A stretch of 64,000 nt of DNA from Achatina immaculata (GCA_009760885.1 CM019715.1:20636503-20700502); one strand, 5' to 3'. Positions 13,461 through 24,199 are shown, counted from the first letter of the stretch. Made by a program: numbers and translations. The notes: generated from the sequence alone by a model not told the origin.

Positions 13461-16400
13461 TCTCTTTATAAGTAACGAGAAAATAACCATTCAATTCTTT
13501 TGGTCTGTAGCGTTTATGATGTGGGTGGTCAGAGGGGAGAGAGAAAGAAGTGGATTCAAGTGTTTGACAGCGTCGTGGCTATTCTTTACTTGGGAGACAC
13601 GTCCAGCTTTGACCAGACCCTCAGGGAGGACCCCAGCAAGAACAGGCTGGTAGAGTCCCTGGAGATCTTCGAGCAAGTCTGGAACAACAGGTCAATAACT
13701 TTCCTAGTTATCATTTTTGTTGTTGTTGCTTTTGTTGTTGTTTTTGTTGTTGTTGTTGTTATAAGACATAAAAACTTCCGTGCCGCTAAACGTCACATAG
13801 GGCCCGCATGATAGTTCACCAAGATTTCCTGTCTTCGACGAGTTTTTCAATCTCATCAAGGATGTTATGCCCACTGAACTGGCTTAACAATGTCCTCTTT
13901 AGAGGTTCACGTGGTTGATCTCTTTTTCTTCGGCCTGTTGTGTTCCACTTGATAGCTCTGATTGTTTCTTCTCAGCACATGAGTGACATATGTCAATCTT
14001 CTTTTTCTGATCGCACATGAGACAGGTTGTTGTTTGCTCATCGATAGTAACAAACAGTTATGTTTTCTTAGTCTCACAAAGTGTACGTGTGGAGGTAGGA
14101 CGATGGCCTCCAAGTGTAGTACTTCTTACTCAGCTCCTCCGTGATGAGGGTTTCCGATATCCTCAAACTCGTTTGCCTGAATATTGTGAGACATGTTTGT
14201 TTTCAGAAAGCTCTGTCCAGAAGATCTATAAGATACTGATCTATGCTGTTATTAAACTACTAAGATACTAGTCTATTCTCTTATTAAACTACTAAGATAC
14301 TAGTCTATTCTGTTATTAAACTACTAAGATACTAGTCTATTCTGTTATTAAACTACTAAGATACTGGTCTATTCTGTTATTAAACTACTAAGATACTAGT
14401 CTATGCTGTTATTAAACTACTAAGATACTAGTCTATTCTCTTATTAAACTACTAAGATACTAGTCTATTCTGTTATTAAACTACTAAGATACTAGTCTAT
14501 TCTGTTATTAAACTACTAAGATACTGGTCTATTCTGTTATTAAACTACTAAGATACTAGTCTATTCTGTTATTAAACTACTAAGATACTAGTCTATTCTG
14601 TTATTAAACAACTAAGATACTAGTCTATTCTGTTATTAAACTACTAAGATACTGGTCTATTCTGTTATTAAACTACTAAGATACTGGTCTATTCTGTTAT
14701 TAAACTACTAAGATACTAGTCTATTCTGTTATTAAACTACTAAGATACTAGTCTATTCTGTTATTAAACTACTAAGATACTAGTCTATTCTCTTATTAAA
14801 CTACTAAGATACTGGTCTATGCTGTTATTAAACAACTAAGATACTGGTCTATGCTGTTATTAAACAACTGAGATACTGGTCTATGCTGTTATTAAACAAC
14901 TAAGATACTGGTCTATTCTGTTATTAAACAACTAAGATACTGGTCTATGCTGTTATTAAACAACTAAGATACTGGTCTATGCTGTTATTAAACTACTAAG
15001 ATACTGGTCTATGCTGTTATTAAACAACTAAGGTACTAGTCTATTCTGTTATTAAACTAGTGAGTTATTGGTCTATTCTGTTATTAAACTAGTGAGTTAT
15101 TGATCTATGCTGTTATTAAATTAGTGAGTTATTGGTCTATGCTGTTATTAAACTAGTGAGTTATTGGTATATGCTGTTATTAAACTAGTGAGTTATTGAT
15201 CTATGCTGTTATTAAACTACTAAGATACTGGTCTATGCTGTTGATAGATTATGTATTCTGGTCACGCTCTCTGAGAGAAATTTTGTAAGGCGATGCGAAA
15301 GTCTCCCCCCCCCCTCCACCTCCACCCCCACTTCATTCAAGGGCAAGCACTCTGAGACCCTGAGCGATGCCACCCCGCCCCCTCCCCAAATAGGTCAGCA
15401 GATCGAAATTGCTGTATTCCTGGTGACTAGATCCACCGTGGAAATTAAATAAATCCATTATAGGCCAACTTCCTATCCTGCTCCATACATGTGTTTTAAG
15501 CTCTTCACCACAGCCTAAACTAGAAAGTGTCTGAGAAACTGTTAACCAAAAAAAAAAAAAATTAGTCAGTCACTCTTAAGAAACGTGTAACTTGCCGAAC
15601 AGACACGTGTTTGTATCACCTCCTTCTTCTACATTTCTGAGCGTTTAATGTTTTTTTTCTTTTCTCTAGGTTTTTGAGGTACGTGTCAGTCTTGCTGTTT
15701 CTGAACAAAATTGACATCCTGGCAGAGAAGATTTCCAGAGGCAGGTCAATGACCGAGTTCTTGGCTCAACATCCGGACATTTTCCCGGATTACGAGTCGT
15801 TTTCTCCTTCTGGTGAGTTGGCAAGAATATGTTTCAGAAGTCTCTATGAGATTATTGGCGTTCAATGTTCAGTATTTCAGAAGTCTCTATAAGATTATTA
15901 GCGTTCAATGTTCAATATCTTTAGCTTCTGAAATCTGTGTCTGATGTAGTTGAGTTTCTAGCAAGTATAGCATACATTTTGTTCATCAAATTGCTGCAGT
16001 TGAAAAACTATCAGACTCCAGGATTGATACATGCCCCGTAGTAATTCTCACAGATGCAAGATCAGTACTGGAAGCTCTTCGGTGCAACAAACTACCAGAC
16101 CTTAAGGATGCCTTGTCAAAAATTGGCTTACAATACAGAGTCACCTTGCAGTGGATTCCCTCCCACTGTTGGATACCAAGCAATGAGAAACTGACCGTCT
16201 GGCCAAACAGGGCATTGAAATGGAGCAACCAGACATACCAATCACCTATAATCAGAAGAAAAGTATGATAAAAACCTACAGGAAGCCACAAACACCACCA
16301 CATGATGACTATCACATGCTAAACTGAAAGGAACAAGTCACCATTTTCCGTTTCCGAACAGGACACAGCCATCTCCGAAGTCATATGTATACAAAGTTTA

Positions 16401-18951
16401 AGGTTGGTACTACTACTCTTTGTACATGTGCCCAGATGCCCCAAACTGTGGAACATATCCTTCAAAGCTGCACCAACTACGAGACACTGAGAAATAATTA
16501 CTGGCCCAGTGAAACCACTAAAGAAGATAAGCTCTACGGTTCCATACATGAATTACAAAAATACAGTGAAATGTATCCAAGAGACAGAACTGCAGATATA
16601 GACAGACAATGCGTACGAAGAAGAAGAAGCAGAAGAAGAAGAAGAAAAGAAGAGGTTCATCAAGTTGTTATGTAGATATTGTAATATGGAGTATTTATCT
16701 GCACATGCATGTCCATTTGTCTATCTGTCTGTCTGTCTAACAATCTATCTACTTACTACATTCATCTGTCTATGAAACTATCAGTCAATTGGTTTATCTG
16801 GCCCTGGCTGTCGATCTATCAGTTCTCACATGCATTTCTGTGCTCTTTCAGTAATTATGTAACTGACTCTGCATCTGTGATTCTATACCTGATTTTCAGT
16901 GACTCTCTAACTGACTCTGCGTCTGTGATTCTATACCCGATTATCAGTGACTCTCCAAATGACTCTGTGTCTGTTATTCTATACCTGATTGTCAGCGACT
17001 CTGTAACTCTGTTTCTGATTCTGTGCAGAACTTACTTTCACGAACATTAGGTATTACTAGAGCAATATAAAGGATTATATGGCAGTATTTTGATACATGC
17101 TGTATGAAATATAACTGTATCTTTGTGCACTTATAGATGACATTAATATTAAGTTGGCTATGGCTTCTATTTTTTGCGTTTTGTTTTATTCATTTTCCCT
17201 AGCCAAAAATCTCTGTCATTCTGCCACATTTTTCTGTCTAAGTCGTGATCTTTATGTCTACTCTACATTCTGTCTACAACTTTATTTTTCTGTGTCCCTC
17301 ATTATATGTCTACATGTCTATGTTTCTGTATACAGCGTTATCTTTTTGTTTAAATCTCTTTCGCCTTATGTAATCCCTGCCTACCTGACTACTTCTCTAT
17401 CTCTATGTCTGCACCACGTTCTGTCTTATCTCTGCCTACCTGACTACTTCTATATCTCTATGTCTACACCACGTTCTGTCTATATCTCTGCCTACCTGAC
17501 TACTTCTCTTATCTTTCGTCTACACCAATATCTGTCTATCTATCTGCCTACTTACTTCTCTTATCTTTCGATTACACCCATATCTGTTTATCTCTCTGCC
17601 TAACTGACTACTTCTCTTATCTTTCATCTACACCCATATCTGTCTGTCTCTCTGCCTGCCTGACTACTTCTCTATGTTTCTACAAACTAAATAAAATAAC
17701 CAGGTCACTGCCTACAAATAAAACGAAATTTTTTAACCTCTGCTCATGTGTCATAAAATTTCAGTTGTTCGTTCCTGCTCGATGTTAAACAAGCAATACC
17801 CAAACATAAATATTTATTTTGTCAAGTCTCACCTTGTTCTCTGCTTCTCTTATATTTGATTAAGTCTTACTTTTGTTTCCGTTCATGCCAACTATCTCAC
17901 CGCAATTTTAAAGATATGTTACCACGTGTTCTGTTTCAGCCAATGACAAGTCGGAGTTCTTAGAGGCATTTCCAGGTGGAAGTGATACAACATCCAAACG
18001 TCGAGGTCGCTCAAGTTCAAGGACAGATATTAATCCAGAAGTCACCAAAACGGCCGTGTATATAAAAAATTTGTTTTTTGTAAGTGTCACTTAGACTATA
18101 TCACAAAAATCTAGGTTATTGGATGCATTAAAAACATCTGGATTATAAAGAAGCAGAACATGAGCAATCAGAAACAGAAAAAAGAGTGAGAAACAGTGTG
18201 GTGCATGGGGCGACATTCAGAAGAAAAATGAGAAACTATGTAGTGTAAGAGGTGACAAACAGCAGAAGATTGAGAAACTGTTTGATATATGAACTGATAT
18301 ACTATCTCTGTATTTTTATAACATTTCTTTCACTTTAGAATCTGTTATAGTTTCGTATTCATGGGCCATATTAAAATTACATCCTATTTTACCTTTCCCT
18401 AATGAGAACAATGTATGTCACTGTGCCCCGCCCTGCAGGCAGATAGACCTTCATGTCAGGGACTCTTTAGCACACCTGTGTTAGGTACATGATTGTACAC
18501 CAAACTTCAAGAAAACACTGAAGCCAATCTTCATCAGAGAATTATCACATGAAGAAGAGTTGACTAATAACTGTATCACATGATAAAAGAGTTGAATAAT
18601 AACTGTATCACATGATAAAAGAGTTGACTAATAACTGTATTACATGATAAAAGAGTTGAATAATAATTGTATCACATGATAAAAGAGTTGACTAATAACT
18701 GTATTGGTCTGGTCTTCATCTTTACGGTCTTCTATAATTCTGTAATTTTGGTTTGTTTCTTTTAGAAAATTGTAGGAGGGGATCTGTCAATCAACAAAAG
18801 CATCCAGCCACATGACCATAATTGGCACCAACACCATTCATGCGAGTATTTCTACACCTGTGCAGTGGACACTAACAGTGTTAAGATTGTGCTTGAAGGC
18901 TGCCGGACATTGATCATACGAAAACACCTGGAACGATTTGGGATAATCTGA
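821..18951 (+). CDS. GNAS-like: G-protein alpha subunit, Gs-like (3' seven exons, 5' end outside window)
   Basis: GTP-binding alpha subunit of a heterotrimeric G protein, acting at the inner plasma membrane below G-protein-coupled receptors; Gs members activate adenylyl cyclase. Exons: 821-918, 6289-6343, 8824-8909, 13511-13690, 15670-15812, 17940-18079, 18766-18951. Phases match at every junction, giving about 295 residues and a TGA stop. Seen in order: helical-domain block [14 protein letters not shown]...EYQLIDCAK, switch I around ILRCRAITT (Arg and Thr kept), switch II DVGGQR with the catalytic Gln, FLNKID guanine motif, and TCAVDT. The wording is closest to Gs rather than Gi, Gq or G12. 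The P-loop exons (about 95-100 residues) lie upstream. Odd points: the switch I Gly is replaced (TTSI), there is a basic serine-rich insert ([10 protein letters not shown]), and the tail is HLERFGII rather than a Gs-type tail. It could be a lineage-specific Gs paralogue. Identification is firm; coupling is unknown. Confidence 0.93.
1986..2646 (-). mobile_element. Internally deleted mariner-like element, copy 1
   Basis: A 661-bp element flanked by TA on both sides, with inverted ends reading GAGGGTCATACCGAAAGT and its complement. On the minus strand it keeps the N-terminal helix-turn-helix part of a mariner transposase ([20 protein letters not shown], 2302-2520) and the second HTH part ([15 protein letters not shown], 2138-2320). 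These are frame-shifted relative to each other. The catalytic DDE part is absent, so it could only move in trans. Confidence 0.85.
2905..3420 (+). repeat. 32-bp minisatellite, array 1
   Basis: Repeats of a 32-bp unit containing CTGGATGATTTCCCTCTC, about 16 copies, more diverged at the right end where GGAGGATATCCCC variants occur. Confidence 0.9.
3690..4348 (-). mobile_element. Internally deleted mariner-like element, copy 2
   Basis: A 659-bp near-identical copy of the element at 1986, with the same TA flanks and inverted ends and at the same place inside the second duplication unit. It was therefore copied with the segment rather than by its own transposition. The HTH reading frame is at 4006-4224 (minus). 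Confidence 0.85.
4590..5285 (+). repeat. 32-bp minisatellite, array 2
   Basis: Second copy of the 32-bp array in the downstream duplication unit, about 21 units, ending in a distinct run of GGGGTTGGAGGATTTTCCTC variants at 5090-5270. Confidence 0.9.
5286..6288 (+). repeat. Intron with TA and CT microsatellites
   Basis: Contains (TA)n near 5624-5642 and a long CT-rich microsatellite at about 5710-6035. The Leu/Ser-rich open frames here come from the CT repeat and are not genes. The rest shows nothing recognisable. Confidence 0.85.
6289..6343 (+). CDS. GNAS-like: G-alpha exon b (linker before switch I)
   Basis: Tiny 55-nt exon after CATTTTAG, with donor GTAAGT. Its first base completes the Tyr codon; it then encodes [18 protein letters not shown], equivalent to the Gs stretch FLDKI...Y.PSDQ. 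It ends in phase 0, exactly as required by the next exon. It is too short to be found by open-frame length and was found by searching for the missing protein segment. Confidence 0.93.
6455..6635 (+). repeat. ~20-bp AT-rich minisatellite
   Basis: About nine diverged copies of a unit like AATGTTCCAAATGATAAAAG, inside the intron following exon b. Confidence 0.8.
6845..7220 (+). repeat. ~23-bp minisatellite, left part
   Basis: Diverged units of GTGACGCAGCAAATAGAATA with varied spacing. The same repeat resumes at 8500 on the other side of a mariner element. Confidence 0.85.
7221..8499 (-). pseudogene. Mariner transposon with broken transposase
   Basis: About 1.28 kb, the usual size of a full mariner, flanked by TA, with inverted ends GAGGGGTGATTGATAAGTTC and its complement. 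The minus-strand transposase begins near 8313 ([15 protein letters not shown]), has a TAG stop where a Trp is expected (HTH part near 8195), then runs 8088-7609 ([24 protein letters not shown]) and 7612-7370 in another frame ([20 protein letters not shown]). The third catalytic Asp of the DD34D triad reads Asn. The element is therefore dead. It sits inside the ~23-bp minisatellite. Confidence 0.9.
8500..8640 (+). repeat. ~23-bp minisatellite, right part
   Basis: Continuation of the 6845-7220 array (AATAGAGGTGACGCAGCAAA) after the mariner insertion; about five units. Confidence 0.85.
8824..8909 (+). CDS. GNAS-like: G-alpha exon c (switch I)
   Basis: 86-nt exon with acceptor TTCTTACAG and donor GTAAGC. 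It encodes [17 protein letters not shown], then [11 protein letters not shown]. The Arg in the RCR motif aligns with the Gs arginine that helps GTP hydrolysis and is the known ADP-ribosylation target in Gs; the Mg-binding Thr is also present. The glycine that normally follows in switch I is replaced. It lies between a mariner-interrupted minisatellite and a 34-bp minisatellite. Confidence 0.93.
9055..9725 (+). repeat. 34-bp minisatellite
   Basis: About 20 units of a 34-bp sequence with GTGACAGAGGCGTGACAGAC and TGTGTGGTGGTAGA, less regular toward the right edge. Confidence 0.92.
9885..10095 (+). repeat. CAA/CAG trinucleotide repeat
   Basis: Impure run of CAA, CAG and AGC triplets. Leu/Val/Cys-rich open frames on the minus strand follow from it and are not genes. 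Confidence 0.9.
10215..10795 (+). repeat. 27-bp AT-rich minisatellite
   Basis: Units like ACAGAATAACATATAAATTA plus ATGAGGT, about 17 copies, interrupted at 10276-10384 by unrelated sequence (CCTGTCATGCC...). Confidence 0.9.
10965..12145 (+). repeat. 40-bp minisatellite
   Basis: About 30 units of GATAGACAGACGTAAGATAT followed by CAACAAGAAATAACCAGCAT. The middle is very uniform; the first five units are more diverged. Confidence 0.94.
12660..13470 (+). repeat. CT/GTCT-rich microsatellite
   Basis: Impure CTCTGTCTGT-type tract of about 800 bp, ending just before exon d. All long Ser/Leu and Arg/Glu frames here are repeat artefacts. Confidence 0.92.
13511..13690 (+). CDS. GNAS-like: G-alpha exon d (switch II/III)
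   Basis: 180-nt exon after GGTCTGTAG, with donor GTCAAT (a weaker donor). It encodes [18 protein letters not shown], the G3/switch II motif with catalytic Gln, then [18 protein letters not shown] and [16 protein letters not shown]. This matches the Gs core (GGQRDERRKWIQCF, REDNQTNRL, WNNR). It enters with one base and leaves with two, in register with its neighbours. Confidence 0.94.
13785..14115 (-). mobile_element. RTE-like LINE 3' fragment
   Basis: The minus strand encodes pieces such as [20 protein letters not shown] and the end GCGGGCCCTATGTGACGTTT near 13800. Both match the 3' part of the LINE fragment at 26300-26985. It is 5'-truncated and frame-broken. A TTG-rich stretch at 13720-13760 may be its 3' tail. 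Confidence 0.75.
14225..15245 (+). repeat. 32-bp minisatellite in intron d/e
   Basis: About 32 units of TAAGATACTAGTCTATTCTG plus TTATTAAACTAC. Variant blocks (ACTGGT, ATGCTG, GTGAGTTATTG) cluster together, which shows local spread of variants. No spacers, so not a CRISPR. Confidence 0.93.
15670..15812 (+). CDS. GNAS-like: G-alpha exon e (NKxD guanine motif)
   Basis: 143-nt exon after TTTCTCTAG, with donor GTGAGT. It encodes [20 protein letters not shown] with the NKxD guanine-specificity motif, then [20 protein letters not shown]. Gs has the parallel [20 protein letters not shown]. The end (SFSPS) runs into the Gs-specific loop region. Confidence 0.93.
15980..16675 (+). mobile_element. LINE relic: RNase H and C-terminal part
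   Basis: Encodes [14 protein letters not shown] and [10 protein letters not shown], typical of the RNase H domain of I/Jockey-type LINEs, then after a frameshift [10 protein letters not shown], and a tail [19 protein letters not shown] with [17 protein letters not shown]. It ends in AAG/AGA repeats. A dead fragment inside the intron between exons e and f. Confidence 0.82.
16855..17035 (+). repeat. ~60-bp tandem repeat
   Basis: Three diverged units containing GTGATTCTATACCTGATT and CAGTGACTCT. Confidence 0.7.
17375..17690 (+). repeat. ~50-bp tandem repeat
   Basis: About five diverged units with CTGCCTACCTGACTACTTCT and TATCTCTATGTCTACACC. Confidence 0.75.
17940..18079 (+). CDS. GNAS-like: G-alpha exon f (variable loop, basic insert)
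   Basis: 140-nt exon with acceptor CTGTTTCAG and donor GTAAGT. It encodes [19 protein letters not shown], then a basic serine-rich run RRGRSSSR, then [17 protein letters not shown]. The last part aligns with the Gs helix DPRVTRAKYFIRDEF. The RS-rich piece has no clear Gs counterpart and is probably a lineage-specific surface loop. Confidence 0.9.
18535..18705 (+). repeat. ~33-bp minisatellite in last intron
   Basis: Five units of AAGAGTTGACTAATAACTGT plus ATCACATGATAA, just before the last G-alpha exon. Confidence 0.85.
18766..18951 (+). CDS. GNAS-like: G-alpha terminal exon g (TCAVDT and C-terminus)
   Basis: 186-nt final exon after CTTTTAG, ending in TGA at 18949-18951. It carries [19 protein letters not shown], the guanine-contacting TCA motif and the alpha-5 helix, ending HLERFGII. 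The last residues of alpha-5 decide receptor choice in this family; here they differ from all common classes as I know them. No clear AATAAA was seen in the next 190 bases. Confidence 0.92.
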   Translation, partial: KIVGGDLSINKSIQPHDHNWHQHHSCEYFYTCAVDTNSVKIVLEGCRTLIIRKHLERFGII

Positions 18952-19159
18952 ACCAAGATAGCAGTGGTCAGATTCATGGTATGACCTTAACTCCACTGTC
19001 CGAAACCATATGTGCTTTACACATTTCTGTTCACTGTTTGAAGGTGAAGTTAAGAATCTAAGTATTATAGTCTTGTTGAATGCTTGAAGATGAAACTAAA
19101 AATCTTTGTTGTCAGTTGAAGGGGGCAAAGACATTGTCTGAGTAGGCAATCAGCGACCA

Positions 19160-20120
19160 TAGATGATATGCTAGCATCAGAGTTAGCGAACCATAGATGA
19201 TATGCTAGCATCAGAGTTAGCGAAGCATAGATGATATGCTAGCATCAGAGTTAGCGAAGCATAGATGATATGCTAGCATCAAAGTTAGCGAAGCATAGAT
19301 AATATGCTAGCATCAGAGTTAGCGAACCATAGATGATATGCTAGCATCAGAGTTAGCGAACCATAGATGATATGCTAGCATCAGCGTTAGCGAACCATAG
19401 ATGATATGCTAGCATCAGCGTTAGCGAAGCATAGATGATATGCTAGCATCAGAGTTAGTGAACCATAGATGATATGCTAGCATCAGCGTTAGCAAACCAT
19501 AGATGATATGCTAGCATCAGAGTTAGCGAAGCATAGATGATATGCTAGCATCAGAGTTAGCGAACCATAGATGATATGCTAGCATCAGCGTTAGCGAACC
19601 ATAGCTGATATGCTAGCATCAGAGTTAGCGAACCATAGATGATATGCTAGCATCAGAGTTAGCGAACCATAGATGATATGCTAGCATCAGCGTTAGCGAA
19701 CCTTAGATGATATGCTAGCATCAGCGTTAGCGAACCATAGATGATATGCTAGCATCAGCGTTAGCGAACCATAGATGATATGCTAGCATCAACGTTAGCG
19801 AACCATAGATGATATGCTAGCATCAGAGTTAGCGAACCATAGATGATATGCTAGCATCAGCATTAGCGAACCATAGATGATATACTAGCATCAGCGTTAG
19901 CGAAGCATAGATGATATGCTAGCATCAGAGTTAGCGAACCATAGATGATATGCTAGCATCAGCGTTAGCGAACCATAGATGATATACTAGCATCAGCGTT
20001 AGCGAACCATAGCTGATATGCTAGCATCAGCATTAGCGAAGCTTAGATGATATGAAAGCATCAGCATTAGCGAACCATAGATGATATGCTAGCATCAGCG
20101 TTAGTGAACCATAGATGACC
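19160..20120 (+). repeat. 34-bp minisatellite downstream of the G-alpha gene
   Basis: About 28 units of CATAGATGATATGCTAGCAT plus CAGAGTTAGCGAAC. Each unit holds the perfect palindrome ATGCTAGCAT. Confidence 0.94.
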
Positions 20121-20174
20121 AAAACCCTGTCCCACTTCTCCATTAATGCCCCCCGTAAAAAGTCTAGCCTGGCT

Positions 20175-23100
20175 AACAGGGCAGTGATCACCATAGTCTC
20201 CATGGTGGTGGAGTCTGCTAAAGAAGCACAGCAAACTCCCCCCCCGCTTTTTAGCTGCGCTCCAGGACTGAAAAAATAGCCGCCATAACCCGCTCCCATG
20301 CCAATACGATGCTGTGCCTCAACATTTCCACAGCATCAGCTGCAGATAGCACTAGCTCGCAGTTACAGGGAGACTGAAGAAGGAGAAGTTGACAGCTGAA
20401 AATTGTAGTTCACAGTCAAGACATTTGTTTTTATTATTTGTTTTTATTATTTGTTTATTATTTGTTTTTATTATTTGTTTATTATTTGTTTTTATTCTGC
20501 TGTTTTCCTTGTGTTTTCAGGAAAGTAAGCTTGGAGCACACCAAACTGAGATGAGCCTGATATCAGTGAAGATGACACAGCTGTTGTCAATGCTGCTGAG
20601 CGTACCAAGAATGGGCAGGCTCGAACTGAACAAACAAAAAACCAAAAAAAAAAATCTCTGAGTTAATGGTCACTTTTATCAGATCCTTCTAAGAGCTCTT
20701 TCTTCTGGTGACCATTCTCCACCATCAGCATTCAACATGACGTTTATTTCTTTGCCTTAAATCATCATCTCCATCCACTCTCATGAGCAAGCACAGAGTG
20801 ATCACTGAAAGCCCTCTAATCCTTGTGGAGCTGGTTTTCAGAAGTGTGTTCATCAGATGTGCTAGACAACTGACAAGGTTTCCTAGAAACTTGTTTCAGG
20901 TACATCTGTTGAGATGTATGTTGTACCGGAGTCTGAGAAGGGTGTATCATACTGACGTTTAATTGCACCAATAGACTAATGCCTTAATTGTCTGAAGGAT
21001 ACGTTGTGCATGTAATGCCTTAATTTTCTGAAGGATATGTTGTGCATGCTTCCTCATTCAGAATTTGTTTAAATCTGCCACATTGTTGTGCATACATTTC
21101 AGATCACATCTGTCATATTTTTTTCTGCTTTCATCTTCTGCCACTTTCAAATGATAAACACTTACATACTGTCCTAACACACACAAGGAGATTATGCATA
21201 GAAACAGTGAAGGAGGACAATAAGCAACATTTTCCACTCTATATTCTTCTGCCGAAAGAGCCTTCTATCTGCATTTGAAAAAGTTAACAGACTACATGTG
21301 AATGTAGTGGTGATACTGTGAGGTAAAATAAAACATGCAAGGAGAAGTATTTTGTGAAGAAAAGGAATCATTTTCTCTGGTATAAAGCATTGTGGGGTTA
21401 TGGTGGTTAGCCCATGTTGTCCTTGACCTGATGCATGCTCTCTGAGCGTGCTTGGTCTCCTTTCCTTTCAAAAATCCAAGATGGAGCAGCCACTCATTTT
21501 TAACAACAAGGTTGAATGGGGCATTCTGGACCGAAGTCAAGCTCTCAACCAGTAATATGAGATTGAATACACTTTCTGCTTTGTTACTCTGGAAGAATTT
21601 AAGGAACAAGTGAAGTTTTAATGTTTTTCACTGTGAATTTCTCCCTTACACTGGTTACATTTGATCAGTTCCTTGTTTGTAAATGGACACTGCTGACAAT
21701 GAAGTATGTAGCCAGCAGACAGGATAATGGTTTTGATTAATCAACATTCCAGTGATGTCGTTTGTTCTGGAACTTGTTTCCTAACTTGTGAAATGCACCT
21801 CAGCAAACAGAGTTAGTACATTTGTAGCAGAATGTCTGATGAGTTTGTATCCGGACATCTCCAAATGCACTGTAACGTGTGCTAGCTTAGGTGAAACTCT
21901 TTGTCTGGAATGTAACAGGGCAGTGATCACCATAGTCTCCATGGTGGTGGAGTCTGCTAAAGAAGCACAGCAAACTCCCCCCCCGCTTTTTAGCTGCGCT
22001 CCAGGACTGAAAAAATAGCCGCCATAACCCGCTCCCATGCCAATACGATGCTGTGCCTCAACATTTCCACAGCATCAGCTGCAGATAGCACTAGCTCGCA
22101 GTTACAGGGAGACTGAAGAAGGAGAAGTTGACAGCTGAAAATTGTAGTTCACAGTCAAGACATTTGTTTTTATTATTTGTTTTTATTATTTGTTTATTAT
22201 TTGTTTTTATTATTTGTTTATTATTTGTTTTTATTCTGCTGTTTTCCTTGTGTTTTCAGGAAAGTAAGCTTGGAGCACACCAAACTGAGATGAGCCTGAT
22301 ATCAGTGAAGATGACACAGCTGTTGTCAATGCTGCTGAGCGTACCAAGAATGGGCAGGCTCGAACTGAACAAACAAAAAACCAAAAGAAAAAAATCTCTG
22401 AGTTAATGGTCACTTTTATCAGATCCTTCTAAGAGCTCTTTCTTCTGGTGACCATTCTCCACCATCAGCATTCAACATGACGTTTATTTCTTTGCCTTAA
22501 ATCATCATCTCCATCCACTCTCATGAGCAAGCACAGAGTGATCACTGAAAGCCCTCTAATCCTTGTGGAGCTGGTTTTCAGAAGTGTGTTCATCAGATGT
22601 GCTAGACAACTGACAAGGTTTCCTAGAAACTTGTTTCAGGTACATCTGTTGAGATGTATGTTGTACCGGAGTCTGAGAAGGGTGTATCATACTGACGTTT
22701 AATTGCACCAATAGACTAATGCCTTAATTGTCTGAAGGATACGTTGTGCATGTAATGCCTTAATTTTCTGAAGGATATGTTGTGCATGCTTCCTCATTCA
22801 GAATTTGTTTAAATCTGCCACATTGTTGTGCATACATTTCAGATCACATCTGTCATATTTTTTTCTGCTTTCATCTTCTGCCACTTTCAAATGATAAACA
22901 CTTACATACTGTCCTAACACACACAAGGAGATTATGCATAGAAACAGTGAAGGAGGACATAAGCAACATTTTCCACTCTATATTCTTCTGCCGAAAGAGC
23001 CTTCTATCTGCATTTGAAAAAGTTAACAGACTACATGTGAATGTAGTGGTGATACTGTGAGGTAAAATAAAACATGCAAGGAGAAGTATTTTGTGAAGAA

Positions 23101-23656
23101 AAGGAATCATTTTCTCTGGTATAAAGCATTGTGGGGTTATGGTGGTTAGCCCATGTTGTCCTTGACCTGATGCATGCTCTCTGAGCGTGCTTGGTCTCCT
23201 TTCCTTTCAAAAATCCAAGATGGAGCAGCCACTCATTTTTAACAACAAGGTTGAATGGGGCATTCTGGACCGAAGTCAAGCTCTCAACCAGTAATATGAG
23301 ATTGAATACACTTTCTGCTTTGTTACTCTGGAAGAATTTAAGGAACAAGTGAAGTTTTAATGTTTTTCACTGTGAATTTCTCCCTTACACTGGTTACATT
23401 TGATCAGTTCCTTGTTTGTAAATGGACACTGCTGACAATGAAGTATGTAGCCAGCAGACAGGATAATGGTTTTGATTAATCAACATTCCAGTGATGTCGT
23501 TTGTTCTGGAACTTGTTTCCTAACTTGTGAAATGCACCTCAGCAAACAGAGTTAGTACATTTGTAGCAGAATGTCTGATGAGTTTGTATCCGGACATCTC
23601 CAAATGCACTGTAACGTGTGCTAGCTTAGGTGAAACTCTTTGTCTGGAATGTAACA
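20175..23656 (+). repeat. 1739-bp tandem segmental duplication
   Basis: The segment from about 20175 to 21913 is followed directly by a nearly identical copy, 21914-23656 (offset 1739). Differences are few, for example one A/G change in an A-run near 22387 and a lost A near 22960. The joint around 21914 shares TAACA between the unit end and unit start. Contains TTTATTATTTG repeats at 20425-20490 and 22165-22235. I recognise no gene in it; open frames duplicated with it have no known motif. Confidence 0.93.
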
Positions 23657-23865
23657 TGGATGATCTGGGATGATGGAGCTTTAACTTCAACATTGGAATG
23701 TAACATGAGAGTCAGGATGGCACAATTTTAATTCCAACACTGGAATGTAATGAGTGCTAGGATGATGGAACTTTAACTTCAATATTGGAATGTAACATGA
23801 GAGTCTGGATGGCGCAATTGTAATTCCAACACTGGAATGTAATATGAGTGCTTGGATGGTGGAGT
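23645..23865 (+). repeat. ~60-bp tandem repeat
   Basis: About four diverged units starting GGAATGTAACATGAGAGTC. The end of the 1739-bp duplication lies in its first unit. Confidence 0.75.
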
Positions 23866-24199
23866 TTTGTTACTCCAACACAAAAGTATGTCAAACCTGT
23901 CTAACCAGACCCAAGCACAAACTGGTGAAGATTTTAGTATTGTTAGGAATAGCCTGATCTTGGCCCACATGGTCTTATGGTCTTTGGATTCCAGTTTCTC
24001 AGTTATAACAGATTATATATATCACATTAAAACAAAAACAATACTGTATATACAATCTACAAAGAATCTTCATTCTCACATTGTATGTCTTCCACAAAGA
24101 GAGTAGATCTACACAAAGAGTGAATGTTTTGTGAGAGCAACTTTTGTGATGCAACATATCAATTTTGTCTTTTGTTACATTTATTGATTGACATTTTGA

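Noticed and set aside
12621..13475. Several overlapping long frames (up to 217 codons), Ser/Leu/Cys-rich and Arg/Glu-rich
   Set aside because: All come from the CT/GTCT simple repeat in an intron.
14225..15245. Regular direct repeats suggesting a CRISPR array
   Set aside because: Units are head to tail without unique spacers, and the context is a eukaryotic intron.
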